DNA of 64,000 nucleotides from Lytechinus pictus (GCF_037042905.1 NC_087254.1:22680603-22744602), one strand, 5' to 3'. Numbered from the stretch's first letter, positions 35,301 to 47,460 are shown. The notes: generated from the sequence alone by a model not told the origin. Numbers and translations are program-made.

Positions 35301-35780
35301 ACACCAATAAGGGTGACGAAGATGATTATGAGGGTTATAAGAAGGACAACAATGAGGGTGACGAAGATGATTATGAGGGTAATAAGAAGGTCGACAATGA
35401 GGGTGACGAAGATGATTATGAGGGTAACAAGAAAGACAACAATGAAGGTGACGAAGATGATTATGAGGGTTATAAGAAAGACAACAATAAGGGTGACAAA
35501 GATGATTATGAGGGTTATAAGAAGGACAACAATGAGGGTGACAAAGATGATCATGAGGGTTATAAGAAGGACAACAATCAGGGTGACAAAGATGATTATG
35601 AGGGTTATAAGAAAGACAACAATGAGGGTGACAAAGATGATCATGAGGGTTATAAGAAGGACAACAATGAGGGTGACAAAAATGATCATGAGGGTTATAA
35701 GAAGGTCGACAATGAGAGTGACGAAGATGATTATGAGGGTAATAAGAAGGACACCAATAAGGGTGACGAAGATGATTATG
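32305..35780 (+). repeat. 45-bp minisatellite, left part
   Basis: About 77 units of 45 bp, typified by GGGTGACGAAGATGATTATG followed by AGGGTAATAAGAAGGACAAC and AATGA. The length is a multiple of three, so several frames stay open over thousands of bases. One plus frame is basic (RVTKMIMRVIRR), one acidic (GDEDDYEGNKKDNNE), and the minus frame hydrophobic (VTLIVVLLITLIIIF). The acidic frame is broken by recurring TAA and TAG (near 33755, 33800, 34565 and 34620). Higher-order periods are present: ATATGTGGGT variants at 32401, 33031 and 33661 (630 bp = 14 units), and a long near-exact 810-bp duplication (18 units). The array is cut at 35780 by a retroelement and resumes at 41780. Confidence 0.9.
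33706..35325 (+). repeat. 810-bp higher-order duplication in the minisatellite
   Basis: Two adjacent copies of an 18-unit block. Markers such as TTATTAAGGTAACAAGAAGG (33751 and 34561) and AATAAGTAGGTC recur exactly 810 bp apart, including unit-specific variants like GACAATGAAAGTGACG. Identity is very high over the block, so the duplication is recent. Boundaries are approximate to one unit. Confidence 0.8.
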
Positions 35781-36422
35781 TTATTCCCTAATTCGACTCT
35801 CAATCGTGAATAAATTATTTTCAGTCACGCCTCACTATCCTTAAGCACAACCAGTGCAACAACATCAACACCTGAAATAGAAAACATTTATATATACTTT
35901 ACAAAAAACATACCTGTTTCGAGGGGAGCACCAAGCTTCGACGGCAAGACAGCACGAACGGTACTTACTGACGAATGTACTTGCTCACTCTGAGGCCTCC
36001 CACTGAGTTCAGATCTCGTAGAACTCATCAATGTACTGTATATGCTGTAAGGCCTATCCATCCATCAGAATTCTCTTTGCTCTATCTTCTTGCATCCAGT
36101 CAATCGTCCACATATCCATCCCGAATAAGACGTCCGTACTGTGCAGTGTCGAACTCGGTCAGTGAATTCCGAATCGTTTAGGAATTCAGACACTCCTCAC
36201 GCAAGCATTGTTATGCTAATCGGATACTTCTGCTAAGAAAAGAAAATGTATTTATTCCCTAATTCGACTCTCAATCGTGAATAAATTATTTTCAGTCACG
36301 CCTCACTATCCTTAAGCACAACCAGTGCAACAACATCAACACCTGAAATAGAAAACATTTATATATACTTTACAAAAAACATACCTGTTTCGAGGGGAGC
36401 ACCAAGCTTCGACGGCAAGACA
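35781..36422 (-). repeat. Ngaro split direct repeats B2, A2, B1
   Basis: Repeat B (about 170 bp, TTATTCCCTAATTCGACTC ... GACGGCAAGAC) occurs at 35781-35950 and 36252-36422. Repeat A (about 122 bp, AGACGTCCGTACTG ... AAGAAAATGTA) occurs at 36127-36249 and, at the other end of the element, 41657-41779. About 175 bp of unique sequence separates B2 from A2. The copies are nearly identical by eye. Confidence 0.85.
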
Positions 36423-36637
36423 AGCTAAACATATAGCTCCCCCTCTCAGTCAATCAAAGAACGGGTAAACAAGAAAATTAGTTACACAACGCAATCATTT
36501 CAATTTAACCAACTTTAAAGTATAATGAGAATAATACATGTCTCATTCAACAATCTCATCGTACACCTACAATCCATCTTTAACAAAGTTATACGTATAA
36601 TCATACTGAGGCTAATTTACCCGGTATAAAAATAATT

Positions 36638-37353
36638 CTAAAGCCCCAAAGTCATAGAAACTGAAAGACAATCCGTCATATTGTCTTTCATATATCCATC
36701 CTTAGCAGTCTCCGACCTCCACCTACCATGTTTCTTAAACAACCTGTCTGGAACACCAAAGTTCGCTGCTGCTGTGGCTCCGCCCCTTCGGAGGCTATGC
36801 ATGCCAAAACTCTTTGGATTCAACCCTACTTTCACCAACGCCTCTCTCAATAATTATAAACATCTAGTATAAGACAACTGTCCACGTCTTAACTTGTAAC
36901 TATTACTGGATTTACAGTAATTTAGAGGCCTAAAATGAAATTCTTCATCAGAGGCATCGTTAAGCCCCGCTGCAATCAAATATTTCCTCAAAGCTAATAC
37001 TGGGCAGGTGGGGGAATCTGTATATAGCACCTATAGAAACCCATGCTCCTTGCCCGTAAATATCGGTTTTACTTTTCATGATGAAAATATTCACATGAGA
37101 CAAAATACAAGTCTAAATCACATCTATGAATATGTATCATTTCATCAAATCGTAGAAAGCCTGCGTATGAAATCAAAATCATAGCACATAATCGAATATC
37201 TAATAGACTCGTTGAAGATCCATACTTCTCAACAACTGCTTTCAAAATGTCTGGGGTTATAACTTCTTTCTTAACGATCGGTTTGTTTAGTAATTTATTT
37301 AAACCTTGTAAAACAATATGTATGAACTTGCGATCACAGGGATTAACATTCAT
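36638..37353 (-). pseudogene. Tyrosine recombinase of the Ngaro element, broken
   Basis: Two minus-strand fragments. The upstream one (37353-37069) has SYAGFLRFDEM, which contains the first catalytic Arg of the tyrosine-recombinase fold. The downstream one (36850-36638) has HSLRRGGAT, then HGRW and DGYMKDN, matching the His-x-x-Arg, second His and nucleophilic Tyr region. Between them (about 36850-37068) the frame is interrupted. This enzyme would integrate the circular DNA intermediate. Family assignment is firm; activity is lost. Confidence 0.8.
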
Positions 37354-38301
37354 CCTTGACTTGCAGTCAAAATGCCACTTAATGGCGTAAAAAAGCCGAC
37401 TCTATCCTCGAATAAGGAGCTTCTCTTTGATACAAATGAATAAGATAGCGACTAATATCTTCTGGTTCTGCTGTGTCAGAATTTACCTTATTTTGCTTAC
37501 ACCAATCTCTCCAGATATTCAACGCTCTGTTGTATTTACTCATAGTGTATCAGCTCTCGAAGCTGTCAAGACCTTGTTCAAAGTTATATCATATCCTTCA
37601 TGAAGAGAATTTCTGGATTTAAGAAAAATTAAAGAAAACTTAAGCTTGTATATATATTTATCTCAATACAATATATTCAATTTGTGATAAATTCTAAAGT
37701 TCAGTCATTCTTATCAAATTCTCAAAATTTAATCACTTCTAATACGTTTTACAGCCATGACAGCAAAATTAAATATTAGCTATGCAGCTATCCTCAAACC
37801 AGATGGTTTTATATTTTCACTAAAATTTCAGTATGAAATTCATTAGATCACAATTCCATATCAGAATTCGTTCCAATCGTCTTGAAGGCTTAGCAAAACA
37901 ATAGCTTTGGGATTCATTTCCTTTGCGAAAATATTTATTTTGCCTTAAAAACACTCGCAAAAAACTTTCTGAAACATTTTATTCTCAAGAATTATGTAAT
38001 TTTGAGACTTTGAATGTTTTCAATCATCACCAATTTCTTCATTCTGAGCTCCGCTGCCAGTAAATTATAACTAATTTGAGAATGAAATCTCATATCAATT
38101 CCTTATCAACCTTTACGATGGTTATCCTTTTACATAATCACAACATTCTCCAATTTCCATCACCACTTCTTTGCTCTGCAGCATAAGTGGATCCTAGCTA
38201 TGCAGCTATCTGCCATGCGGCCGTGTAAAAATTACATGTTGCATTCCAACAGTATAATTTTGAATTAACCTCCATCAAATGGATTTATTACATACCAACA
38301 T

Positions 38302-39900
38302 TCATGTCAGCCATCTCTCACAAACCGTTAAGGCGTAGACATAAGACCGGGCTTTGGAATTTCTTTGTCCCAAAAATGGATTTTTTTTTTTGTTTTGTTT
38401 ATTTCTGCCTTGAACGAAAATTCCTTGAGGATTATCAATTTTGAAGTATTCAGAGATTAAGGAACGAAAATCACTTTGTTCAGAGAAAAGAATCGGCCAG
38501 AAGGGTGCAGACGGCCAGAAGGGAACAACCAAAGTCCCCCTAGCAGAACGAACCTTCAGATGCTTAAGTACTTGTCCTATACATTCGATAGGTGGAACCA
38601 ACCAATTATTCTCGCCCGACCAATCACATGAGAAGGAATCAACATGACCTGTTAGGGGACACCAATATTTAGAATTGAACTTCTTAATTTTGAAATTAAA
38701 ATCGTCCGCAAATCTTTCCACAGTGTGAGGGCCCCAGATTTTGTCCAAAAATCCGAAAAATTCATCTGACACACCCCAATCATCAAAATCTATGATGCGA
38801 CTTAGTGCATCTGCAAAACGGTTCTCCTCTCTGGGAACCCAATGAACGTGAAGACTAATGTGGTTTCTTTTACACAAATCAAAGATGTGTAAACTCATCT
38901 CATGCGATTCTGCAATCATATTTCCTTTATTTACAATCGATTCTACTCCTTTATTATCACAGAAGACCTTGACAGTTTTATGTCTCAAGTGAGATGCAAA
39001 TGTTCGAAGTGCCATAGTTACTGACTTGAGTTCTCTCCAAGTGGAGCTTTTAACCATTTCAAACTCAATCCAATCTCATCCCATTTCATGCCTGCGCACT
39101 CAGAAACCCAGACCCCGCAGCCTGATGGACTTGCATCAGAATAGATGAAAGTCTGTGGAACTGAATAAGCAGAAATAATGTTTACGTTAAGAATATGCAC
39201 ATTCTTCTCCAGAAGAAGAACACGAATATTAAATCATCACTATTGATCACATTATGTCCTATCCCAATGTACCCTCCGGATGATTTCGTGATGCATAAAT
39301 CTGGTTTTAAAATGAGTAACTTTGCCAAACACTGGATACAATGTATCTTTCCAACTATAACTACGATCTTTCGTGCTGAAACCTCGGGCAATTCTGCTTG
39401 AAATGAATCTAAACATAACTCAAGATCCTTCATCCTTCTTTCAGTAATCTTTATATAAGCTACTCTGCTTTCCCGTGGTAATCCTAACCAATCCAAACAC
39501 TGGACAGGAGTCCATTGAGATATTTCTCAACATCTGGTATCAAACCTGCTTCAAGTATGTCATTTTTCACCGTCTTGACCATAGTATCATATGAATCAAA
39601 GGAAGCAGCACGACCCAATCATCTATATACAAAGCAATGAAAATACCATTTCTACGCCAATGATTAACAATAGGCTTGAATCATGTAATGAAAACAAAGG
39701 TAGCTGTTGCCAACCCAATGGCAAAACCTAAAAAGAGAAAAACCTTGTACCACTACCAAAATCCCAACTAAATCCTACAATTGTCCATGCACTTGAAAAA
39801 TGTAATAATGATGATAACCTTGCTTAAGTTCAAAGGAAAGCATAAAATCTCCCTTTTTTAAATAAGACATGACTACATTCCATAATAGTGTTCTTCCACA
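38302..39900 (-). pseudogene. Reverse transcriptase and RNase H of the Ngaro element, broken
   Basis: Minus strand. The RT catalytic YIDD is encoded at 39629-39618, and a degenerate FAIGLATATFVF segment lies further upstream, near 39720. After the thumb region (QCLDWLGLPRESR, near 39500) comes RNase H: YSDASPSGCG, TWRELKSV, VFCDNKGV and RFADALSR carry the expected acidic residues. RNase H lies across two overlapping frames with a shift near 39030-39060, and another shift lies near 39190. The C-terminal part (to 38302) has the long extension typical of DIRS-order polyproteins. Confidence 0.8.
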
Positions 39901-41656
39901 AGTGTTAGTTGACATAACGTAAACCAAGAATCAGTCTCTTTTTATATCTGAACTCTGAATTGAATCTGAAAGGGGGTTAACATCATGGGGCGCAGTGGTG
40001 GATTCAACAACCAAACCATTTTTAATAATAATTCGTTAATGGCTTCAGAAACGAAATCGGGATCGATGTCAATGCTGACTTATCATCTTATTATAAGGTA
40101 CACTTGTAACCGTGTTCAGTGACATCTACAGCAATTTGAGATGCATCAGTTGATTTCCAAATTGTAAGGAAGCATTCAGTCTACCTTTAACCAAAGGTTC
40201 TGAATTTCATTGATCATACTCATAATTTATCAAATAAAATTCTTCCTCCTACCCTGCACATCTTGTCAAATCAACAATAAGTTAACGTTACTCGATGTTT
40301 CCCAACCGAAACAATGCTCTGTTTCTGTATTTCTTAATTTAGAAGGGCCCGCTGACGGACCAGGAGTAGTCAATATATTCCAGATTGTTTGATCTGTGTC
40401 ATATCTATGTCTAGGTTCATTAGTTAAAGGTGGAATTTAACCAAAATAACACATCTTTTCTTAACATATAATTATGGACTGGGTAGGATCAAGATAGATT
40501 GCTTTGCTACGCGCTTCTGATCATTCTACTCTTTAGTTTTCAAATACCACACTTCGTCAAATACAGAACAAAACTGACATTTACCTTGCTCATTTGACCA
40601 TGATCAATGGATCCTTTAACTCTGTTGAGCATTGTTATCTCTGAAGGATGAATCTTGCTTCCTGATACCTGGGCAACTTCTCCACTGCCCGTGTCTACCA
40701 CAGGCAAAACATTCGTCGGTGGTCTGAAGCCACTTGCATACCCGCGCCAACTATTTTGTACATATAAGTTGGCAACACTGCCAAGCGAATATCGATTTCT
40801 TGAGAACCTTGAAAATTTTCAACATTCTTGCCCAATATAACCCTTGTTTGTTGAACGAAATACCTTACGCTTTCTATTTACACAAGCCTGAGCTTGCCTC
40901 ATTCTTTTCTCCCTCATCAGAGTCGCATGTTATTAATTAAAACACTCAAGTATTCATCCACTGCGGACCAACCTAAAATATAAAAATTATCTCTTTATAT
41001 TTATTTGATTAATCTCCCATAATTAAGTCATATAAAGTAATTCCGCTGAAAAACGAACAGCTTCCATTAACAACATTAGGCCATATCTATTATGTACAAC
41101 CGTTCATAAATTTCAAAAGCAATAGCCTAGTTTGGAATTTTCATTCATCTTTATCTCACTAACCTGCTTCAGATTCATCTGCTTTTCTGATATGTTTCTT
41201 CCTTTTTGTTATATCTGCAATACCTTCCTTCAGCAAAGCAAGGGCTAGCCGCGCCCGCTGCTTACCTTACTCTAATAAGGCCAATTTCTTATCCAACTCC
41301 TCCTGGCGTCTAGAATTATATTCATATTGTACCTTATTACCTTTCGAAAGACATCTCCGACGCCCTTTTTTAGTTGTAGAAGCTCCGCTGACCCGGGCAA
41401 TGTATCAAGAATCAACATAATCAAACAGCCAGCCCAATCTTTAAACGAGCCAATGCTTCCTTTGTAGCATTGCTTACAAGAAGGCGAAGGGACTCCAGAT
41501 TATTGAGTAGAATTTTCTGAAACTGCCTTTAATTTGTGGCCTAACCCGAGGTTAATTTCTTGATTCGCCATTATTTTATATTTAACATCGAATCCAAACG
41601 TAGATCTATTACGATAAGGCCTATAGAGTTTAACACGTGGAAGAAGCGTTGATAAA
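39901..41656 (-). pseudogene. Upstream (gag-like) region of the Ngaro element
   Basis: By position this should hold the N-terminal RT and gag-like frame. No long open frame or recognisable motif remains. Assignment rests only on place within the element. Confidence 0.4.
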
Positions 41657-41779
41657 AAGACGTCCGTACTGTGCTGTGTCGAACTCGGTCAGTGAATTCC
41701 GAATCGTTTAGGAATTCAGACACTCCTCACGCAAGCATTGTTATGCTAATCGGATACTTCTGCTAAGAAAAGAAAATGT
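41657..41779 (-). repeat. Ngaro repeat A1 (element 5' end)
   Basis: Copy of the A repeat, same as 36127-36249 apart from single substitutions (GTGCTGTGTC against GTGCAGTGTC). It abuts resumed minisatellite sequence at 41780. Confidence 0.85.
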
Positions 41780-42400
41780 ATAGGGTTATAAGAAGGACAA
41801 CAATGAGGGTGACGAAGATGATTATGAGGGTAATAGGAAGGTCGACAATGAGGGTGACGAAGATGATTATGAGGGTAACAAGAAAGACAACAATGAAGGT
41901 GACGAAGATGATTATGAGGGTTATAAGAAAGACAACAATAAGGGTGACAAAGATGATTATGAGGGTTATAAGAAGGACAACAATGAGGGTGACAAAGATG
42001 ATTATGAGGGTAACAAGAAGGACAACAATGAAGGTGACGAAGATGATTATGAGGATAACAAGAAGAACAACAATGAAGGTGACGAAGATGATTATGAGGG
42101 TTATAAGAAAGACAACCATAAGGGTGACGAAGATGATTATGAGGGTAATAAGAAGGACAACAACGAGGGTGACGAAGATGATTATGAGGGTAACAAAAAG
42201 GACAACAACGAGGGTGACGAAGATGATTATGAGGGTAATAGGAAGGACAACAACGAGGGTGACGAAGATAATTATGAGGGTTATAAGAAGGACAACAACG
42301 AGGGTGACGAAGATGATTATGAGGGTAATAAGACGGGTAACAATAAGGGTGCTGAAGATGATCATAAACGGGGAGGCAAGGAGGTGAAAACAAGAGATAA
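41780..42400 (+). repeat. 45-bp minisatellite, right part
   Basis: About 14 units continuing the array beyond the retroelement, same orientation and period, with variants such as GACAACAACGAGGGTGACG rare on the left. Units decay toward 42400 (GGTGCTGAAGATGATCAT). Open frames on both strands are repeat artefacts. Confidence 0.9.
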
Positions 42401-42439
42401 TAAGGGAGAGCGCAAGAAAGGACGACGACGAGTTTATGG

Positions 42440-42990
42440 ATCTTGTTCGTCACAACTTTGTTGTCTTCTTATCTGCTTTGTTATTCACTCTGTCAACCTC
42501 ATATTCTACCTGTTTATTATCCTTATTATCTTCTTTGTCATCCGTTTTATCTTTCTCCTTATCCCCCTCGCTACCCACTTCGCTGACGTCCTTGTCATCA
42601 TCTTTGTATTTTCTCCCTGTCATACACCTCTCCCCCTTCCTGCATTCATCACATTCTGTTCGCAAACCTGCTTATCATCGTCATCAATGTTTTCATGGTG
42701 ATTGGACTCGCCACCCTCATTTTCTAATGAAAATATTTCTTTCCCATTCATCTCGTGGGGCCAATCTTATGAAGTAGGACAGGACCCAGGCCAATTTCTG
42801 CGTAAATGTCATTCTTCTAGCCATCCTTCTTCTTGACATTTCCTCGATTCCCTCCTTATCACACTCATTATCCAGCTCGTCACCCTCCTTGGCTCCTTCC
42901 TTATAATTCTTGTTTTCCTCTTCATATCATCTCCTTCCTTTATTCCTATCTATTATCCCTTTTATTCAATTCGATATCCTCCATGTCTCC
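42440..42990 (-). repeat. Degenerate, inverted minisatellite-like stretch
   Basis: The minus strand reads as acidic, Lys/Asp/Glu-rich sequence (such as DKEDNKDNKQVEYEVD) with phrases like GATGATGACAAGGACG and AAGGAGGGTGACGAG. These resemble the neighbouring array in reverse orientation. No exact period is preserved. It may be an old inverted arm of the array or merely similar composition. Confidence 0.4.
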
Positions 42991-43012
42991 TTCCTTATCA
43001 ATATCGTTGAAA

Positions 43013-43228
43013 ATTAGTACGGGGGCAAAATGGCGTAAAGTTGCCAGAAGCGAAGTGAGCGAGGAAAATGTGACGTTTTTAAAATGAAATTGAATTTTGT
43101 GAGAGAAATAATACCCCAAAACTAACTTCACATTTTACCCTTTCCCTTTAATTTCCTCTACTTTCCTTCTTCTTTGTGTCCGTTCTATTTTTTAGGGGAC
43201 ATCCAAGTGCCCCATTTGTACGCCAGTG
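43013..43228. mobile_element. Truncated hAT-like MITE, right end only
   Basis: Ends TTTGTACGCCAGTG, as in the complete element at 23239-23492, and contains GCGAAGTGAGCGAG. No matching left end or target duplication was found. Confidence 0.45.
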
Positions 43229-45458
43229 ATATGTGTAAGCATTTTCTTTCCAACATTATAGGCGAATATTTAATTCCAATTGTACTATCATACTGTCACG
43301 GGATTCGGTTCGCAAAGGCTTTTGCAATGACATGACTGGACGTGGGTCTGTACTAGAGGAGGTGATACATGGATGGGGTGATCCCCTTTGTTTTCCAAGT
43401 TGTAGGGGTAAAGAAAATAAGAAATAGAAGAAAGAATAAGAAGGGTATCAAACACAAAGATTTTGGTCATATAACCACGATAAATCAGTAGTACCCTTGT
43501 TATTCAATTGAGAATAATGACGTCAGCCGTGCTTAAATGAATACGTAAATTTCAAAATGCTTCAATAAATATTCAGTTTGTATTATGCATACATTTACTT
43601 GGTCCGTTGGTATACGTTATATCTATATACAGCTGGATGTTAGCAGTAAATTGAGTCCTGTACATATAAATGGTATGTATTTCAAGACGTAACTTTTGGC
43701 ATAAGCCAAGTAACACCATACTTATGTTTGTTTGGGGGACAAACTTTTACAACCATCGGTATTGAATAACCTTTACATAAACTAATTAGTGTAGTGCTAT
43801 TATGTATACGGTCAAAATCCCAATATTTCATAATTATGATGATGGCAATAAAGCATCATTGCGGCTGTTTTATCTCTTGCCAAAACAAATATTGGCAAAC
43901 GATACTGGCCTACTTTATTTCATAAAAGATCCAAGCATTGCGGGTTTTGCATAATTTCCCTATTGTCAAATAGGGGAAAGGTTGTTTATGACAACATTTG
44001 CTCAATTTATCCACAAAACCAAAACCAATTAACTCCAAATTCATGAAATTACAAATATTACATATAAGATGAAATCATATGTCTTGTCAATTGTGATTCC
44101 AGTGTCCTATCTTACAAAGAGTTGCGATAAACTCAAATTATCTTTGATCAAAATTTCTGTAGTGAAGAGATGGGACTTTCAGGTCAATCGCACTTTGTGT
44201 TTGAAATAAAATTGATGTCTCCCAACTGTTTTAGACGGGCTTCTGATCTTCTTTTATACACTGTATAAATACACTGATTGGAATTTTAAACAATGCTGTT
44301 TAAGCCCTTTACTCCAATAACTTATAAAAAAAAACCTTTTTGTTTAAACAACAGTTGTTATAGTGACGACCTAAAACAGCGTTGCTTAAAATTTTAAACA
44401 ATGTTTCTATAATGTACACAAGGCCCCGTATCACATCAATCTTTGCGACAACTTAGAAAATTCAAAGCGATTATGATTGATTGCCATTACAGGTTGGTTA
44501 TCAATTTTGAACAAATTGTGCATGTACCAATGATCTTATTGCCAATTTCGTTTTTAACGATTTACTGCTAATTTACTGTGTTTTTATAGTACATAGAATG
44601 CAAGAATGCAACACATTCGATATGATACTAAACGATTTTCATTGTCCTATTTTTTAAAATTCTAATCTAATAGGGTTCTCATGTGTTTTATCACTTAGTG
44701 TATATTCCTAACCTTATCATTTAAATCGTCGCTAGTAGCCTAAACAAATTTGCAAATTCATATCCCAAATTATTGCAATTATGAAACAAGACAGTTGGAT
44801 AATACAAATCAACAAAAGCCTGATTACTTAACCAATCATAATCACGATGAGCGAATTTGGAAGCCTTGGTCCCTTATCTATCTCAAGTTAGTATAGGCCT
44901 ACCTCCCATTCCATGTTTATCGACCAATCAATCGGCTTAATCATTTATGGATCCACTGAGATTTGAGAAGGCTAGTTGGTAAACAAAGATCTATAAAAAT
45001 AGGGTTTTGGGAATAGTTGTGAATTGATATTCATCCGAAGCAGACGGGATAGAAATAATTGGATAGAGGTGAGAGATCGTTTTTTTAATTGCTTTGATAT
45101 TTTTTTACGATTAAATTCAAACAGAATCATATCTTTAATTATGTCCATGGTGTAGTGCATGGTCATTATTTATTCCGTCATTTGTGTATGAAATGTGAAA
45201 GAGATTTGTACCGTTTCATTTCGGATTTTCATTTCCTTTCTTTTACAATGCAAACATGCATTCGTCAGTAATCTTTGAGGTTTGTTCATTGTAAATAAGT
45301 TGATAGAATAGATTACACTCAATTGATGCATATGGAAATCATTTATTTTTATATCGTCACCCTGAATATATGTTTATATGCCTTTTAAAGGAGAAATATA
45401 TTTTTGTACATAAAGGGGAATGCTAAATGTATAGGTGTAGAATCGTTCAAAGAACCAG
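43229..45458. other. Spacer, no gene recognised
   Basis: AT-rich. A weak inverted pair around 44286-44405 (TTTAAACAATGCTGTTTAAG against GCTTAAAATTTTAAACAATG) may be a decayed MITE. Nothing else recognised. Confidence 0.45.
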
Positions 45459-45921
45459 CACTCTAAAAACAATAAGTAAAATTTTACCCAATATTGGGTA
45501 GAAAGCAGCGGCGTACACAGGATTTTCCCAAAGGGGGGTACATTTTTTGGAGGATATTTCGTCCGCGAAAAAATTTGACAAGCAAAAAAAAAAAGGTCTT
45601 CAAGTTCAAAAGAGGGGGCACACATTTGTTCTCATTGCATTTTTACATTACAAATTATTAATTATGCTTCTCAAGGGGGGGGGGGGCACGTCCCCTGGAT
45701 CAGTTGTGACTCGTCAGGGGGCAATCTGCCCCCCCCCCCCCTTAGGTACGCTAGTGGTAGAAAGGGAGCATGCATGTTTGCTGGGCATGTTTTAAAGCCA
45801 ATATTGGCCAATTTCAACGCAACATTGAGTCAAATTTAAAAAATAATTTACAACATATCTTTTTACCTAACCAACTTGCATGTTCCCATTTTATTCAATA
45901 TTGGGTAAACCTTTTTAGAGT
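45459..45921. mobile_element. MITE of family T, split by a hAT-like MITE
   Basis: Left end CACTCTAAAAACAATAAG with TTTTACCCAATATTGGG; right end CAATATTGGG then TTTTTAGAGT. These match the family T ends, but the interior is interrupted at 45506 by a second element. Removing that leaves about 200 bp, close to other copies. Confidence 0.65.
45506..45756. mobile_element. hAT-like MITE nested in another MITE
   Basis: 251 bp with imperfect inverted ends CAGCGGCGTAC and GTACGCTAGTG, flanked by an exact 8-bp duplication GTAGAAAG (45498-45505 and 45757-45764). The interior has GACAAGC, an A run and GGTCTTCAAG, as in the repeat at 22630-23006, which gives that repeat its family. Confidence 0.85.
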
Positions 45922-47418
45922 TAGTTAACAAGCACATAGCGTGCATAAATATGTGCAATTTAGGCCTACTATTGAATTTGTTAAGCAGCTGCACGTCACT
46001 TTGATTGGTGTGTTCTATGCTCCATTCCCATTCGCCTGAATGACATGGATTGATAATGAAACACGTTGATTTTTTATTAAATATATTTTCATTGTTTATT
46101 ATAGCCCATATTATAGCAGTGAATTGTTAGTGAGATAACGTCTTTGTAAGGAGTGTACATTTAATTTGGTATGTATGAATATTCAAAGATGCCATGGAAC
46201 TTGCATGCCATTACCACATTTCGATTTATATTGATAGGATACCTCCCTTATATCAAATACAACAGCTTTGAATTTGTTTACACTCGTGTCCTTGCGCATG
46301 AATGTAATTATCGTTAAGGACGATCATCCATAAACTAAATCAACACTATCACGCGGACTGACCGGTGATCTCTGCAGGTCCAGGCTAGAGGGAGACCACT
46401 AGTTTGATATTAACAAATGATACAATTCATTTAACATGATGTGCATTATTCATCGTTTGAGTTTAAGTGGTGATTGTATTATCAACCAGAGCAATAAAAC
46501 AATAAAATTAAGCATGTTAAGTGAAGTGTGCATGAGTCATTAAAATAGATATTAAAAATACTTACCTAAATTAGTGTGAAACAGATCATTCGCTTAAATT
46601 GAATAGAAGGATCTGTCGTTGTCGCCCTCTTCGTTTGAAATATGTTGTGTTTTTAAACAATATTTTACCTCGTCCTCACTCCTTCCAGTGCGCACCCATC
46701 AAAGAAAGTCAGGAAAAACGCTAAAACAGTTTTTCTCTGTCAATCATTTATTCTTCAACATGGTTGTAAATTCATCATTCGAGCATAGAGCTATTAACAG
46801 ATAATAATAGCTCCATGATTCGAGATTAATCAAAATTCAGTTATTTTTTTTTCAATCTCCATCGTAAGTTCGGGCAGATTCAATAAATATATTAGCCAAG
46901 AAAGGTACAAGGTACAATTATCTGTAAATACGTTTTCTTTTCGAAAGCATTTGTCTTTCGTCATATAAAATACCCATAAATCATTTATGGAAAAGCAGGT
47001 CCTTAAATAAATATATAGTATAAGCAATAAGTATATAAACCCTTCTTCACCTTCAGTCATCATGATAATTGTAAATAGATGTCAATTTCAAATACGAACA
47101 GATCCAGTGCCATAGGATGGCAAGGGGTGAACTCCCCATAGATTTTTAAGTCGTCAAAGTAAAATGAGAAGAAAATTATTATAAAGGGGAAGGCAAGGGA
47201 AGAACATTACTGAAAAGAGGGTACTGTTTCATAGAACAAATACTCCTTTTAAGAGAAAAAAAACTACGCGACCCTTAGGTCCCCTTGTACCAGATTAAAA
47301 TACCCTAACGCCCAATGGTTATAATATAGCCTTCAATATCAATTGATGAGTAAATAAGTGCAAAGAATCCAAAACACTTTAATTGTTATAATGCTCTTTA
47401 TTTCATTTCTTATTTCAG
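45922..47418. other. Spacer upstream of gene E
   Basis: AT-rich, nothing recognised. A first exon and promoter of gene E should lie here, but unlike A-D there is no conserved counterpart to identify it. Confidence 0.5.
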
Positions 47419-47460
47419 TATTTTGACTAGAAGGTTGACAAATCGGCTTGATAATCAACC

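Larger units (their letters stand above)
35781..41779 (-). mobile_element. Decayed Ngaro/DIRS-type tyrosine-recombinase retrotransposon
   Basis: A 6-kb element inserted in the minisatellite; array sequence ends GATGATTATG at 35780 and resumes AGGGTTATAAG just after 41779, without a target duplication. Read on the minus strand, the order is repeat A1 (41779-41657), a poorly conserved gag-like region, reverse transcriptase, RNase H, tyrosine recombinase, then B1 (36422-36252), A2 (36249-36127) and B2 (35950-35781). This split-direct-repeat layout is characteristic of Ngaro-type elements of the DIRS order, which integrate by a tyrosine recombinase. No LTRs or DDE integrase are seen. Frames are broken, so the copy is inactive. 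Confidence 0.85.

Noticed and set aside
32271-35813. Open frames of 1,180 (plus) and 1,222 (minus) codons
   Set aside because: Both are by-products of a stop-free 45-bp tandem repeat; frames on opposite strands are equally open and the ends run into unrelated sequence or a retroelement.
41746-42453. Long frames on both strands (up to 235 codons)
   Set aside because: Same 45-bp minisatellite beyond the retroelement.
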